Source of the DNA: Zygnema cylindricum
Lineage: Eukaryota > Streptophyta > Zygnematophyceae > Zygnematales > Zygnemataceae
Assembly: GCA_037447655.1 (NCBI GenBank)
Contig: JBBHKE010001302.1
Span: 1-64,000 of the forward strand
DNA length: 64,000 bases
Direction: 5' to 3'
The notes below the pieces were generated by a model, which was not told where the DNA came from, searched no databases, and saw only the letters and a program-made list of their open reading frames with translations. The number at the start of each line of letters is the position of its first letter. The stretch's first letter is position 1. The position numbers and the translations under genes are program-made. Shown here piece by piece: positions 23,563 through 35,746 of the stretch.

Positions 23563-24646
23563 GAAACTCTGTGTGCTCCATTGCCGACAAAAATCGTAGA
23601 TCCAAAAGAAGCTAATCTAGATAGTGTCGACTCCAAGTTGATATAATCCCAAATAAATGACACCCTGACAATCAAAACTTCAATACAGGTTCACCCATGT
23701 GAAATAAGACTTTCTGTGTGCTCAGTTCCACCACAAAATGCAAAGTTAAAATATGTGTTTTGGACACATTCACCCACTTTGACTTTCCTTCAGAAATGCA
23801 GCGCAAAAACTTTGACCAACTACACCCCTGGGTAGCCTAGACTCCCTTGAGTCCGCGGCAAAAAGAATCACTGAAAATGGTCAACTAAATGAGTTATGGC
23901 TGGCCAAAGTTTGCCTTTTGTACAAGATGCTCTCTGGGAGAGGCGGCTACCTACCTCAAATGTTTCAAGTCCTAAACCCCTCTCTAAACCCCTTAGTATT
24001 GAGGTACCAATCACAAGACTATACCGTACAATAAAGTATAGATGTCGGAGTACTTTCAGTACGGACAATGTACGACATCGCCATAACGCGACTTTTGTCA
24101 CTTCTAGATTTGTCGTCTTCCGTTCCGCATATTCCGTAAACCAGTATGATGTTGCCACATGTCATCCGAGGTGGCGAAGTCCGCAAACTTCCAAATTGTC
24201 CTTTCCGCGAAGCCGGCGCTAACCACGGCCATCCGATTTATATCAGCAATTAATACGAACCGTCGAAACAAATGTCCGTACTATTTGTTTTGTCCAGTAC
24301 TTAAAGTACAATTGTTGTTATGCCCTATAAACCATAATCGAGTTAAATGGAACACCTATGTACTAGCACTAGTCGTAGACTAAACGGACAAAGCTAACGG
24401 TTGCGGGTTGTTTGATGGACGGTAGGTACCAGGATCAAATCCTGGGTTTGTTAAATACCTTTTTAGTTAACCTACCATTATCTACTCTTGTCTCTCTAGA
24501 GAGCTTAGGCAGCCATGGCTCTAGCTCCGTATCCAGCCTTTAGTGACTTCAACAAGTGTGGGGGCTTGGAGAAGGGAGTCAGAGTCAGACTGCCTCTGCT
24601 CTTTTTCTATCCTAAAACATACCTAGAAAATACTCAAATATCAACA
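23563..24646 (-). repeat. solo copia LTR (S1), antisense
   Basis: It has complete termini (TGAAACTCTGTG to 'atatcaaca', 1084 bp) and no internal region. The flanks cttct and catct agree at 4 of 5. It is homologous to S0 and S2. It carries the T-arm at 24429-24445 and 'aggcagccatggctctagc'. Confidence 0.85.
24429..24445 (+). other. tRNA-like T-arm in solo LTR S1
   Basis: CCAGG, loop ATCAAAT, CCTGG. Compared with ACAGG/CCTGT in the D LTR, the outermost pair changed from A-T to C-G on both sides, a compensatory change. Confidence 0.65.
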
Positions 24647-25054
24647 CATCTCACTCTATCTCTCGTTTTCTCATTCCCTCTAACTCTCTTTCACTGTTTC
24701 TCTCGCTCAATCTTACTCTCTCTCTATCTCACTCTCTCACTCTTTCACTCTATCTCTAAACCCCAACCTCATTGTCTCTCGCTCTCTCTTTCCCCATCCC
24801 TCTCTCTCCCCCTCTCTCTCCCCACCACTCTCTCTCTCTCTCTTTATTTTTTTTACTTTTGGCTCATTTGTAGAGAGAAAAGGTGGGCGGTGGTGAGGGG
24901 AGGGGGGGTTGTACCAATCTATAAAAATCATATCATTATGTTTTTCTCTCCACCTCCCTTCCTCTCCCCCTTTGTTTTCCTCTCCCTCTCCTCTCTCTCT
25001 TTTTTTATTTGTTATTCTAGGTCCATTGTACCATAGTTTGTGCAAAGAGGAGAG
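24647..25054. repeat. CT-rich low-complexity DNA
   Basis: A long polypyrimidine run with TC and CTCT units on the plus strand, interrupted by 'aaaggtgggcggtggtgagggg'. The open frames here are composition artefacts. Confidence 0.75.
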
Positions 25055-25059
25055 GGGGG

Positions 25060-26062
25060 AGTTGAAATCACTAGATTTATGAAGTATTTTCTAGGTCTAA
25101 ACAGCTTAGTGAAAAAGAAAAGAAAAAGCACAAATAGTTTGCCTCCACCCCTTTTCTCTGTCCCCTAAACTTGTTGTAGTCACTGAAGAAAAGAGAGGGT
25201 GGTGGAGCCATGGCTGCCTCAGCTCCATAGGTTGGGATCAAGGATTGACATATATCACTCTTTACAAAAGGTGAGTCCGGCAAGACTTGAACCTCCGACC
25301 GGTAGAGCGAGACGTAGCCGTCAAACTCTAACCAGTCTGTCGTAGAAGATCGTTAAAGTTTATAAGGTGTGAATTCTACTTAAACAATGTCTAGGGACCC
25401 TAAACCGATTATCGGAATTACAGAGGTAAAACATGAAAGCTAGTTAAAATATTGTGCTAACATGAACCCGCACGAAATAGATGAACGGGAAATTTTATTC
25501 CAACGACTAGTAGTAAAGCCGGTTTGGATCCAACGGCACACGTCATCGCCGAGATCTCCAAATAGCGGCTTTGGCATTTTCAAACGTAACATGATTGGAT
25601 GACATCAAGATAACATAGGGGAGCGAGAACCCCGAGAGGATGAGGACGAGTTTGAGAGAGAGAAGCGTCCACTCCATGGCCTTGTCGTACACAAGTCGTA
25701 CAGAAAGGACATCGGTCATTGTACCTTTCTGTACTGTAGAGTATTCTGATTAGATAGTACTTCAGTAGATAGAGATTGTGAGAGGGGTTTTAGGACTTAG
25801 AGATTTTAGCAGATATCCGCCTCTCTTCCGCAGTGCTTGTAGAAATCTTGGCATCTTTGCTACTTGATAATTAATCGGCTGGTTGGCCGTTTTCTGTGAT
25901 TATTTTTGCTACGGACTCAAGGGAGTCCAAATTGCACAAAGGTATAGTTAGATTGCCAGTCTGTCTACTTGAAAAGCAGTGGTTGAAGTTGAAATTGGGT
26001 TAGCCAAAAGCTACCTAGAGGCTTCCTGAATTTTGTGGTCTAATGAAGAATACAAAATTGCA
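25060..26062 (+). repeat. 5' LTR of copia element E
   Basis: It starts (T/A)GTTGAAATCAC, ends 'caaaattgca' (1003 bp) and pairs with 30398-31404 at roughly 85% by eye. Flanks are G-runs (25055-25059 and 31406-31410), compatible with a GGGGG target duplication but weak evidence by themselves. Confidence 0.85.
25270..25345 (-). other. tRNA-like segment, E 5' LTR
   Basis: The minus strand gives a D-arm-like CGACAGACTGGTTAGAGTTT, then TCGGAGG and the box-B core GGTTCAAGTCT (25283-25293), with spacing typical of a tRNA. This is the most tRNA-like copy in the window, with both internal promoter boxes recognisable. Confidence 0.6.
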
Positions 26063-27155
26063 GGTTATGGGCCCACCCTCAAAGGTGCCCATCTTCAACT
26101 GATCTGGGCTCATTTATTGGGAAGCCATGATGACAGGGGCTTTGTGTGAAAAACGATACTGGGGTATTGTCAGTGGACAAGTGAAACGTCCACCTCAGGG
26201 AACCCCACCAAGGTTTGGTGGAATGAGGTTTTTTACAGCAGTATCTGCTCCAACTGAGTAGGCATATTATGGGGACAGCACTGTGTCCGAAAAGGGGAAA
26301 AAGAAGGAGACACCTCTCACTCATATATGCACGGCACCCACAGCGGTGACCGTGAAGACCGCTGAGAATGATACCCAAACGTGGGAAGACATCAAAATGG
26401 CTGCCCAAAACTTTATTCTGAGACATCTTACGCAATTTTTGGCAACCACCCATCGTCACATTAACATGGGTGAGTTTAGTGGAGATCTATAAAGCTAGTA
26501 CGATTTGAGCAAAAGTTAGGGAATTATAATTACAAAGGGGGATAAATGTTGGATTACTATAATGATCTCTCTTGCATGTATACGGAGATCGAGAGTGTCG
26601 CGTGGACAGGTACAGTGAAGATGAAATCAACACCCCCATCATGAAGTTACTTGACGAGTTTGATAACATAGTGTACCGAGTGCAAGAAATGAATGAAAAA
26701 TCATGGAAGTGGAATACAGTGGTTTGAATGATACTCGTGGAGAAAAACACAATTGAGATTCCGAGAGGATGGAAGAGCATTCAAGCTCTACCTGCTAGAG
26801 CGGACCGGTGGGGGAAAAACCGAAAGAAGCCATATAAAAAATAAAGAGATCAGTCTGGAGGACCTAGGCCTCCAAAGGGTCTTCACCATTTTTGTGAGAA
26901 GCCGGGACACTTCATAGCGGATTGGGTCAAACTGTCAAAGCTCAGGCTCCAAAAGAACCGTGGAGGGGGCTCTTCCGGAGTGAAGAAGAAGGCACTTGTG
27001 GTCAAGAAAGTGAAATGAGAGACCAGGGACGAGTCCTCGGAGGAAGAGGATGTGGAGCTCCTTCTTGATGAGAATCTGGAGGAGAAGATCCCTCGAAAAC
27101 ATAAGTGTGCTCTTGTAGCCATTCGAGAAGCTCCACAGGAAGGATGGATCATTGA
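26063..27155 (+). pseudogene. gag of copia element E
   Basis: After the 'ggttatgggcccaccctc' start the frames give SEKGKKKETPLTHI, an ILRHLTQFLATTHRHI segment, the MKLLDEFDNIVYRVQEM block and a knuckle region near 26875-26930 with HHFCEKPGHFIADW, where the first and last Cys are changed. Then comes RGGGSSGVKKKALVVKKVK. Stops at 26262, 26490 and 26843 break it. It is parallel to the F gag at 1315, to which it seems closest. Confidence 0.85.
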
Positions 27156-30100
27156 CTAAGGTGCATCCATGCATATGTGTCGTGATAGGCACCTTCTTAC
27201 GAAGCTAAGAAAGATTCTCACTGTAGAGATAGTGTATGGGGATGGGAGAGTAGTTACTACAGATATAGTGGGCTCGGTATATCTGAAAGTCTTAGTTGAG
27301 GGTAAGACTTCTATACTCACCTTCTTATGTACTCTACATACCTCAGTTGAGTAAAAAACTTGTCTCTACTTCTGTATTAGATGACAAAGAGTTTGATACC
27401 TTCACTATAAAGGGAGTCTTTACAGCTTAGTATGGAGATGAAGTTTACTTCACGGTAGATAAAGGAAGCCGAGGAAGGTTTAGGCTTAACGTGAGTAATG
27501 AAAAGAAGAATGCTTACTATATTGGTATCCCAAAGTTGATGATTTGGCATAAGCGGTTGGGGCATGTGCATTTTGATAGCCTGAGGGAAATGAAGAAGCT
27601 TGGTGTAGTGGAAGGCGTTAAGTTTGGGGATAATGAAGTGGTGGATGATTGTAGTGGTTGTGCTCATGGTAAGGCTCACAGAATTCCCTCTCCCAAAGCC
27701 ACCACATATAGGGCTGAGAAAGTACTAGATCTAGTTCACACAGATATCTGGGGAACGGCAAAAGTACTCTCGGTTGAAGGGAAGATATATATGCTGAGAA
27801 TAACCGATGACTGGTCCAGATAATCTAGAGTCTACTTCCTAAAAACAAAATCTGAATAACCAACTTATTTTAAAGAATATAAAGCCTGGAGTGAGAAGTT
27901 GCACGGAACCCCCATTAAGGGAATAAGGAGTGATAATGGGGGAGAGTATACCTCTAACCATTTTGAGGAAGACTTGGGGTATGAAGGAGTTCATAATCAA
28001 AAAACTATACCTTATAATCGAGAACAAAATAGGGTAGCCGAGAGATTGAATCAGACTCTAAGAGGTAGTGTATGCAGTATGTTGGCCGACAAGAAGATAG
28101 GATAAACGTTTTGGGGGGAAGCCATGAACTGTGCCAACTACATTAAAAATAGAGTCCTTACCTCAGCCGTGAAAAGAATGACACCTTATGAGAGATAGGT
28201 TGGAAAAAAACCAAATATCTCTCACCTGAAAGTATTCGGTAGTCAAGTCTATACTTTTGATACGAATAAGAAAAACTGGAAACTAGACGCTAAGGGAAAA
28301 CCTGGTTTTCTTGTGGGATATGATGAGGATGTCAAAGGATATAGATTCTAAGACTTAGCAAAACAAGACATTATTTTGGTAAAACACCTAGTTGTCATAG
28401 ATGAATGGAAGTCATTTGATCCCTTCAAATATACAAAGAAAATAGGAATCAGTTTTGAGTTCGAAAGTGAGAAGGATTCGGTATTTCTCGAAACAAACAT
28501 GAGTGAAGCAGTGATTACAGATTCGGAGGAGATCTAAAATAGGAAAGATATACCGAAAGCTCCACATACTTTTACGCACTCCGAGGAGACATAAGAGGAG
28601 GAACAGAAGTCGGTTTCTAGGAATAGGGGATATGAAGAGACAAAGAGGAGAAATCCGAGATTTCCCCCCATTCCAGCTTCGGAGTTTGAGGGAGGGCGAA
28701 GAAGCAGCAAAATGATACAAGAAAAACATGTCGCTCATAAGGTTACTAAGTTGTCTGACCCTGATGAGCCTAGGTCATAATTGGAGGCACTAAATAGGCC
28801 GGAGAAAGATAGATGGGTTTGAGCCATAAATGATGAGATTGCCTCCATCATGGAAGCAAATACTTCGGAACAAGTGAATTGTCCTCCTGACAGAAAACCG
28901 ATTGGGTGCAAATGGGTGTTGAAACTAGAATTAAACCTAGATAATACCATTGAAAGATATAAGGCTATGTTGGTACCAAAGGGGTTCATTCAAAAAAAAG
29001 GGATTGAATATGAGGAGACTTTTGCTCCTGTTGTTCGGTTCCCATCAGTAAGGATTCTCCTCGGTCTCGCAGCAGCGCAAGACATAGAGATACACCAGAT
29101 GGATATTAAGACCACCTTCCTCAATGGTGAGTTAGAGGAAGAAATCTTCATGCGGACACCAGAGGGGTTTGTGGAAAAAGGAGAAGAGAGCAAAGTGTGC
29201 AGGCTCATAAAGTCGTTATATGGACTGAAGCAGGATCTCCACCGAAGGAATGAAAAACTAGATGAGTTTCTCACCGGTCTGGGATGTATCCGGATCAGTT
29301 GTAACCATTCTATCTATATGTTTGAGGATGAGAATGGTGTCATTTTTATTGCAATCTACGTTGATGATTTGCTAGTGTTAAGTAAGTCTTTGGAAAACAT
29401 CAATAAGTTAAAGAAAGATCTTAGAAGTAGATTTGGTATAAAGGATTTAGGGGAGGCGAGATATCAATTCAAATGGAAAGAGATATAAGGAAAAAGATTA
29501 TCAGACTTACTCAGAAAGAAGCCATAGGAAAAATGCTTGATAAATTTCAGATGGAAAAGGCAAACAGTTGTACCACTCCTATGGACTTGAATAAAGTAAG
29601 TGATGGAAGTGTAGAAAGAGGAGTGATAATCTTAGATGATCAAATAAAGTCCAAAAGAGAGAGATTTTATGAAGTCTATCCCTTACAGGCGGGTTGTACG
29701 GCGTTTAATCTACTTTAAAAACTGTACCTGGCCGGACATAACGGCATGGGTAGGAGTATTCAGTAGGATTCCTAATGATCCTAGGAAGAGAGACTAAGAG
29801 GTCGCCAAGAGAGTCATGAGATATTTGGGGGGAACAATAGAGTTATGGTTGCATTTGGGAGGGGAGCACACTGGCATCACTACTTGAAGTGATGCCAGTT
29901 ATGGGGATGCACCTATGAGAAGATGCACTTCTGGGTATGTGTTCTATGTGGGGGAAGGTGCTTGCTGTTGGAGTAGCAAGCAACAAAAAGTGGTTGATCA
30001 ATCTACTATGGAGGTTGAGTACATGGCATCTTGTTCTGCTGTGAAAGAGTTGATGTGGGTCAAGTCCTTGTTGCAAGAGAGTTGATGTGGGTCAAGTCCT

Positions 30101-30384
30101 TGTTGCAAGAACTAGGGTTTATGAAAGAGGGAGTGCATAAAGTATTTTGTGATAATCATGTTGCCATTTCAATTGCAGCCAATCCAAGACATCATTTCAA
30201 AGCTAAGCATAAAGACAAAAGATTAAGTTTCGTGAGGGAAAAGGTTGAAAAAAAAAATGTGAATCTTATGTATAGGTCTGATGAAGAAATGGTGGTTGAT
30301 ATGATGACCAAACTTGTGCCCTCTCCCAAGTTAAATTACTGTAGAGAAAAGTGTGGATTAAGAGAGAAATTAAAATTAGACTAG
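27156..30384 (+). pseudogene. pol of copia element E
   Basis: Protease: WIID, then a stop in place of Ser in DSG, then GASMHMC (27150-27180). Integrase: WHKRLGHVHFD, CSGCAHGKAHRIPS, HTDIWGT, RSDNGGEYTSNHFEEDL and EQNRVAERLNQTL, so all three acidic positions are kept. RT: a long open frame 28850-29488 with GCKWVLKLEL, MDIKTTFLNGELEEE and AIYVDDLLVLSKS intact. RNase H: CTSGYVFYVGEGACCWSSKQ, FCDNHVAISIAANPRHHFKA, open to 30384. Stops at 27822, 27856, 28103 and 28349, and a 32-bp duplication at 30046-30109, make it inactive. A purine tract (30383-30397) precedes the 3' LTR. Confidence 0.9.
30046..30109 (+). repeat. 32-bp tandem duplication inside E RNase H
   Basis: The 32-base unit beginning 'agagttgatgtgggtcaag' occurs twice without a spacer. 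32 is not a multiple of 3, so it shifts the RNase H frame. Confidence 0.9.
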
Positions 30385-30397
30385 GAAATAAGGGGAG

Positions 30398-31404
30398 TGT
30401 TAAAATCACTAGATTTATGGAGTATTTTCTAGGCCTAAATAGCTTAGTGAAAAAGAAAAAAAAAGCAAAGGCAGTCTGCAACCAACTCTTTTCTTTGTCC
30501 CCCATACTTGTTGTAGACACTAAAGGAAAGAGAGGGTGGTGGAGCCATGGCTGCCTCAACTCTATAGGCAGGGGTCAAAGAGTGACAAAAGTCACTCTTT
30601 AAAAAAAGTGAGTCCGGCAAGACTCGGACCTTTCACCGCCAAAGTGAGACGTAGCCATCAAACTCTAACCAGTCTGTCGTAGAAAATCTTTAATGTACAT
30701 AGGGTGTGAATTTTACTTAAACAGCGGATTTACGGATGTAAAACATAGAAGCTAGTAAAAATATTGTGCTAACCTAAACCCGCACGAAATAGATGCACCG
30801 GACATTTTATTCCAACGGCTAGTATTAAAAGCCGGTTTGGATTCAACGGCACACGTCATCGCCGAGATCCCGGAATAGCCGCTTTGGCGGTTTTCAAACG
30901 TAACATGACTTGGTGACACGTGGCAAGATAACATAGGGGAGCGGGAACCCCGGGAGGATGAGGACGAGTCTGAAACAGATAGGCGTCCACTCCATGGCCT
31001 TGTCGTACACAAGTCGTACAGAAAAGATATCGGCCATTGTACATTTCTATATTGTAGAGTATTATGATCGGATAGTACTTCGGTAAAGAGGGATTATGAG
31101 AGGGGTTTTAGGACTTAGAGATTTTAGCATATAGTTGCCTCTCTCTTAGAGTGCTTGTATAAATCTTGGCATCTTTGCCTCTTGATAATTAATCGGGTGG
31201 TTGGTCGTTTTTTGTGATTCTTTTTGTTACATACTCAGGGGAGTCCAAACTGCACAGGGGTGCAATTAGATTGTCATCATTTCGTGCAATTAGATTGTCA
31301 TCATTTCTACTTGAGCAGCAGTGGTTGAAGTTGAATGTGGGTTAGCCAATATCTACCTAGAGGTTTTCTGAATTGTGTGGTCTAATAAAGGACACAGAAT
31401 TGCA
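30398..31404 (+). repeat. 3' LTR of copia element E
   Basis: It begins TGTTAAAATCACTAG right after 'aaggggag' and ends 'acagaattgca' (1007 bp). It is collinear with the 5' LTR, including the CCATGG palindrome and the tRNA-like segment (30610-30682, minus strand). A short local duplication, 'gtgcaattagattgtcatcatttc', is present at 31260-31300. Confidence 0.85.
30610..30682 (-). other. tRNA-like segment, E 3' LTR
   Basis: The D-arm-like part CGACAGACTGGTTAGAGTTT is unchanged from the 5' LTR. The box B reads GGTCCGAGTCT. Confidence 0.55.
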
Positions 31405-32981
31405 AGGGGGCGGCGAAGGCATTTTCATTTAACGGAGAGGTGTAGTCCATGTGGGGACTCTCAGTAAAGTCGTTGGAGCCCAGGGAGGATTTATCGCTTG
31501 CATGTATTTTTTTTTAAATGTTTTTTTCCAGAGGTTGTGGTAGTTTTCTTTTTGAATTTTTCGAGGGCTTTTTTTAAGTTTTTTTTTTTTTCTATTTTTT
31601 TGGGTTTTATTTTTGTTTTTTTTGTTTTGGTTTATTTATTTTTTTTTTTTTTATGGGGGGACTCTTAGTAAAGCGGTTAAGGGCCTAGAGATGTATATTG
31701 CTTGTAGGTTATAATCCTTTCTTTAAAATATATATTCGTTTTTTTTTTGGTATTTTTTTTTGCGTTTGTTTTTGAGATTTTTGTTATTTTTTTCTTTATT
31801 TTTTTCGTTTTTATTTTGGCTTTTTTTGCTTGGTGATGAATGGTGTGTTATTCCCACATTTTTCAAAATGTACACAGATTTTCCACACTAATTATGGTAT
31901 TTATATTTTACAAGGGCAAGGGAAAAGGGAGAGTGAGATGGAGAGAGTGTGTGTGTGTATATATATATAAATATATATATATTATATCTCATTATAACAT
32001 ATATAACTCACTCTCCCTTCTCCCCTGCCTCTGTAATATTTTTTTATTTATTTTTTGCTCTCCCTCCATTTGCCACCACCCTTCAACCATTTATCTTGTA
32101 TTTTTTGTTCTTACTCTCCCTCTCCTTCCACCCCTAGACCATTTATCTTGTTTTTTTTTATTCTTACTCTCCCTCTCTTTCCACCCCTATTTACTGTTTT
32201 CGTTCCTCTCCCTCCCCCCCCACCCCACTCCCAATCAATTTGTTTTCTTCCTCTCCCGCTCCCTCTCCCTCTTTCCCCCCCTCCCCCCAGTCGGTCTTTG
32301 AAACACTGGATCTTGAGTCGAGGACGGTCTTTCGTTTGTTCGACGGCCGTTCCTATTCCAGTTTTGGGCGCAGCCTCCAGTATTTTTTCTTTTTTTTTCG
32401 TACGTAATCGTTCTTTTTGCACTTTTCTGTACATCTTGTACCTTTTTGTATATTTTTTCAGGAACTTCAGAATAAAAAGAATAAAATAAAGAAAAACTCA
32501 AAAATTGAAAGAACCAACAAAAAGAAAATAACTTAAATTGACAAAATTGTATGTATTAAATTTTTAAATTACAGGCCGAATGGTCATTTGAAAAAAAACC
32601 AAAAAATCCCAAACAAATAAATTTTACCCATAAGAAAAAAAAAGGTAAAAAATTTATGTTAAAAGTATTCTCATGTCTGAAAAAAAAAAACAAAAAAAAT
32701 GTATAAACTTTACAAGAAAAAAAATGAATATGGTTTATTTGTTAAGAGAAATTAAAAAAATACATATATTAAACATAAAAATTTTACCTAGTGGGAAAAA
32801 AAGAAAAAGTGAAATTCTTTAATTTTACCTATTAGGAAAATAAATCTTGTATGCTTGTGTTTTTTTTTATATTGTTTGGAATTTTTTTATGTTTGTGTTT
32901 TTTTGTGTTTTTTTTTTTTGTAATGGGTAAGGTTTATATGTGTAATGTTGTTTTTTTATTATTATTATTATTATTATAATT

Positions 32982-33020
<39 letters not shown>

Positions 33021-33164
33021 AATAAAAACCAAATGTAAAAAAAAAACAAAAAAAATAACTAAAAAATAAAAAAACTAACAAAAAAAACGTTTAGGTTACC
33101 AGAAAATAAAAAAACAAATTAAAGACATGAAAAAATATGATGCAAACGACAAAAAAAAACATTT
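31405..33164. repeat. low-complexity and microsatellite DNA
   Basis: T-rich homopolymer stretches (31500-31830), a GT/TA run (31950-31985), polypyrimidine (32010-32290), A-rich DNA (32500-32870), an ATT run near 32955 and a (TA)n near 32988-33016. Open frames in it are composition artefacts. No gene is recognised. Confidence 0.75.
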
Positions 33165-33800
33165 TTTGTCACATGGGGACACATCGTAACACGTCACAAA
33201 AAATACGACTTCTACAATGTCCAAAAATTACATAGCGTCCACATATGACACAACTTTTAATCGACAACTTCAGTTTTCAGACATTAGAACACCCGAAAAA
33301 CAACACTAGTACGGAGTGAAATAACGTCAGCTACTACGCGATCTCAATATGATTATTCACCTCAAAGTCTAACATTCGTCAGATTTAACACACATGTAGC
33401 GCTATAAATTGTTTCCTAGCCTCATTTAATGTGAGACCGGATTACAATTACGTTGGCGTTCAAGTCAATTTAACAATTTATGTCAATTTAACAATTTATG
33501 TTAATGTTGATTTTACAAATTTGTACCTTTTGCTTGTGTGTCGATGTGTCCGTCCGATGAGCACTATTGTACGACTGATCTCTCTTTCTTTTTAAACGTG
33601 GTTTTACGCTTAAAATTGCGGTCACCATCTAAAATAAGCGAACTGGTTTTTTTACATTTCCATTATGAATCGATTGAGTGCAGATGACATGGACTTCTTT
33701 TGCACTAAAACGGTTTTAATATTGTAATTTAGTGCATACAAGTCACTGGCAGCCTAAAACGCACTTTTTGATCTCATGTAAAATATGACATGTTAGATAA

Positions 33801-34541
33801 GGGTGGCGTTCCATCAGACAAAAAATGGGGTTATTTTTAGAATTATGGACCTCTCCGTACTACGCCGTACCTCTTATTTTGTTTTTAAACGCGAACTAAA
33901 CATTAGAGAGATTCTTGCCAATATTCTCCAAAGGTTTGGGAGGTAACAATGACCATTGGATGTTTTTTCGCGAAGCATTCGCGTCGAAAGTTTATGTAAA
34001 TGGTGATGTACCTCCTTGAGGTACATCACCATTTACAGAAAAAACTGAGTCGCGACACGCTGAATAATAAATGTACGTGTCAAGACGGTAACTAACGGAA
34101 ATCAAAAAATTTCCCACGTGATATATACATTCAAAAATTCAACGGAAAGCACGAAAGTGATCTCGTAACGAGCTTTCGTCGCGCTATTTTTGTTACTCGC
34201 TATTCGTCACACTATTTGTGGAAGCGCTCATTAGTCACGCGGAAAAGCAAAAACCCCAAAAAAAATGAGTTGGCATCTGACCATCGTTTGCACAAAGTAC
34301 AAAATTTGTGTGGTACGATGCCCTGGTCTTCACGTACATGGTATGCAAATGAAGATTTCGAGTTGAAGTTGGTCGGTGAAAAAACTATTCGACTATTTTC
34401 AATATACGATCTTATCTTACGTGGTACCACTCATTCCTGAGCTCGGGATTACAGACTCTTCGCGACAGAACACCGTTGAAAGTGTAGCATTCTCTAATGT
34501 TGTTCATACGATTACAAAATTTCCTGATGGAGCGCCACCCT
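33801..34541 (+). mobile_element. PIF/Harbinger-like MITE M1
   Basis: 741 bp with inverted ends GGGTGGCGTTCCATCAG and its near complement CTGATGGAGCGCCACCC, flanked by TAA on both sides (33798-33800, 34542-34544). A 3-bp TWA target duplication and GG-starting inverted repeats are hallmarks of the PIF/Harbinger superfamily. No transposase is encoded. It contains a perfect internal hairpin at 33996-34036. Confidence 0.8.
33996..34036. repeat. perfect hairpin inside M1
   Basis: Arms GTAAATGGTGATGTACCTC and GAGGTACATCACCATTTAC (19 bp, no mismatch) around a 3-base loop. A diverged but still paired version is in M2 (37091-37134) and a weaker one in M3 (41779-41822). Confidence 0.85.
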
Positions 34542-34665
34542 AAGCTACAAGAAAGAACAACGCGATAGTACAGTTTCGTACTGCTCACACGGTATTGACA
34601 GTATGGCTGTCTCTATGACCCTCTCCGCCATAAATCCACGCACAATTTTAAAATACTTAAAAGTA

Positions 34666-35746
34666 CACCGAATGGTAATTAGAGTAAATAACGAATTCGG
34701 TCGCTAAATTTGACTCTATCACGTTAAATAGAGTAAATGATTCTAAATTTTCATTATACTGTTAAGGTAAGGTTTAATTAGCGTTAAAAATATAATATAG
34801 GTTTGTTTTAAATAAGGTGTGAGATGCGGACGGCGTCCGAGCCGTGCAATATTGTACTTTTATAAGTAAAAGGTGCTGATAATGATTTAATAAGATTAGG
34901 TTATCATAAGCTGGTTTAACAAAACAGCGTGGGTCATAGTGACAATAAACTCTACGTTTGTCAAATTCTGTTGAATACCTTATTTATGTTAGAGAATATA
35001 TGCGCCAAATTAGAAATTACCCGCTTGAATACAGTAATTAGAGTAATGAAAAATTAGAGTAAAAACCAAAAATATAATTAGAGTGTGACGCTAATTTATG
35101 TGATAGAAACTTTTCAACTATGAAGTTTACTCTAACATTTAGTTATTCTATATTGGTTATGTATGGCAATAATTATGTCTTGTGATAAATTATGAACACT
35201 AAATTACGTATACTTACAAAATGTGTATGTAGGTATAGTATTGGTCATTATGACCTAATAATATTTTCGCATTGAATTTCGGTTAATGTTCTGCGGCAAT
35301 GATGCTATCGGCGGACTGGACAGTTATGCGAGCAATTTTTTTGATGTGATTAATTTTTTGTTTAGATGCGACTTCGCGTGCGTGATTCATTAAATCATTA
35401 TTTGTACCTTTTGCCTTATAAAGTACAATTTTACCGATCAAGTCGTCCAGACTCCACACTATTTAAAATACCTATATTAGAATTTTTACGCTAATAAAAC
35501 CTCACCTAAATTAGAATAATGAAAAAATTAGAATCGATTATTCTGTTTGATGTGATAGATTCGAAATTTCGAGCGACCGAATTAGAGTAATTTACTCTAA
35601 TTACGATTCGCGGTGTACTTAATTAAAATTAGAGTAAAATTCCACTTGAGAAAGTTTTATCACACAAATTAGAATTCATAACTCTAATTTCATTTTTCTC
35701 TTTTTTTACTCTAATTTTTTCTTCACTCTAATTACGATTCGCCGTG
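34666..35746. mobile_element. nested TA-flanked MITEs (family N), site N1
   Basis: In repeat R copy 2 the sequence 'aaaagtacacatctg' is continuous. Here it is split after 'gta' and resumes as 'tacacatctg', so the inserted DNA is flanked by a duplicated TA. The ends are CACCGAATGGTAATTAGAG and its complement ending 'gattcgccgtg'. A further terminus 'gattcgcggtg' followed by TA at about 35618 shows a second, nested copy. TA duplication fits the Tc1/mariner superfamily. Multiple stop codons; no transposase. Confidence 0.75.

Noticed and set aside
24515-25036. 173-codon Ser/Leu/Phe-rich open frame
   Set aside because: It lies over an LTR end and polypyrimidine repeat; composition explains it.
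31840-32489. Pro/Leu/Phe-rich open frames on both strands
   Set aside because: They cover TC-rich low-complexity DNA with no domain or splice context.
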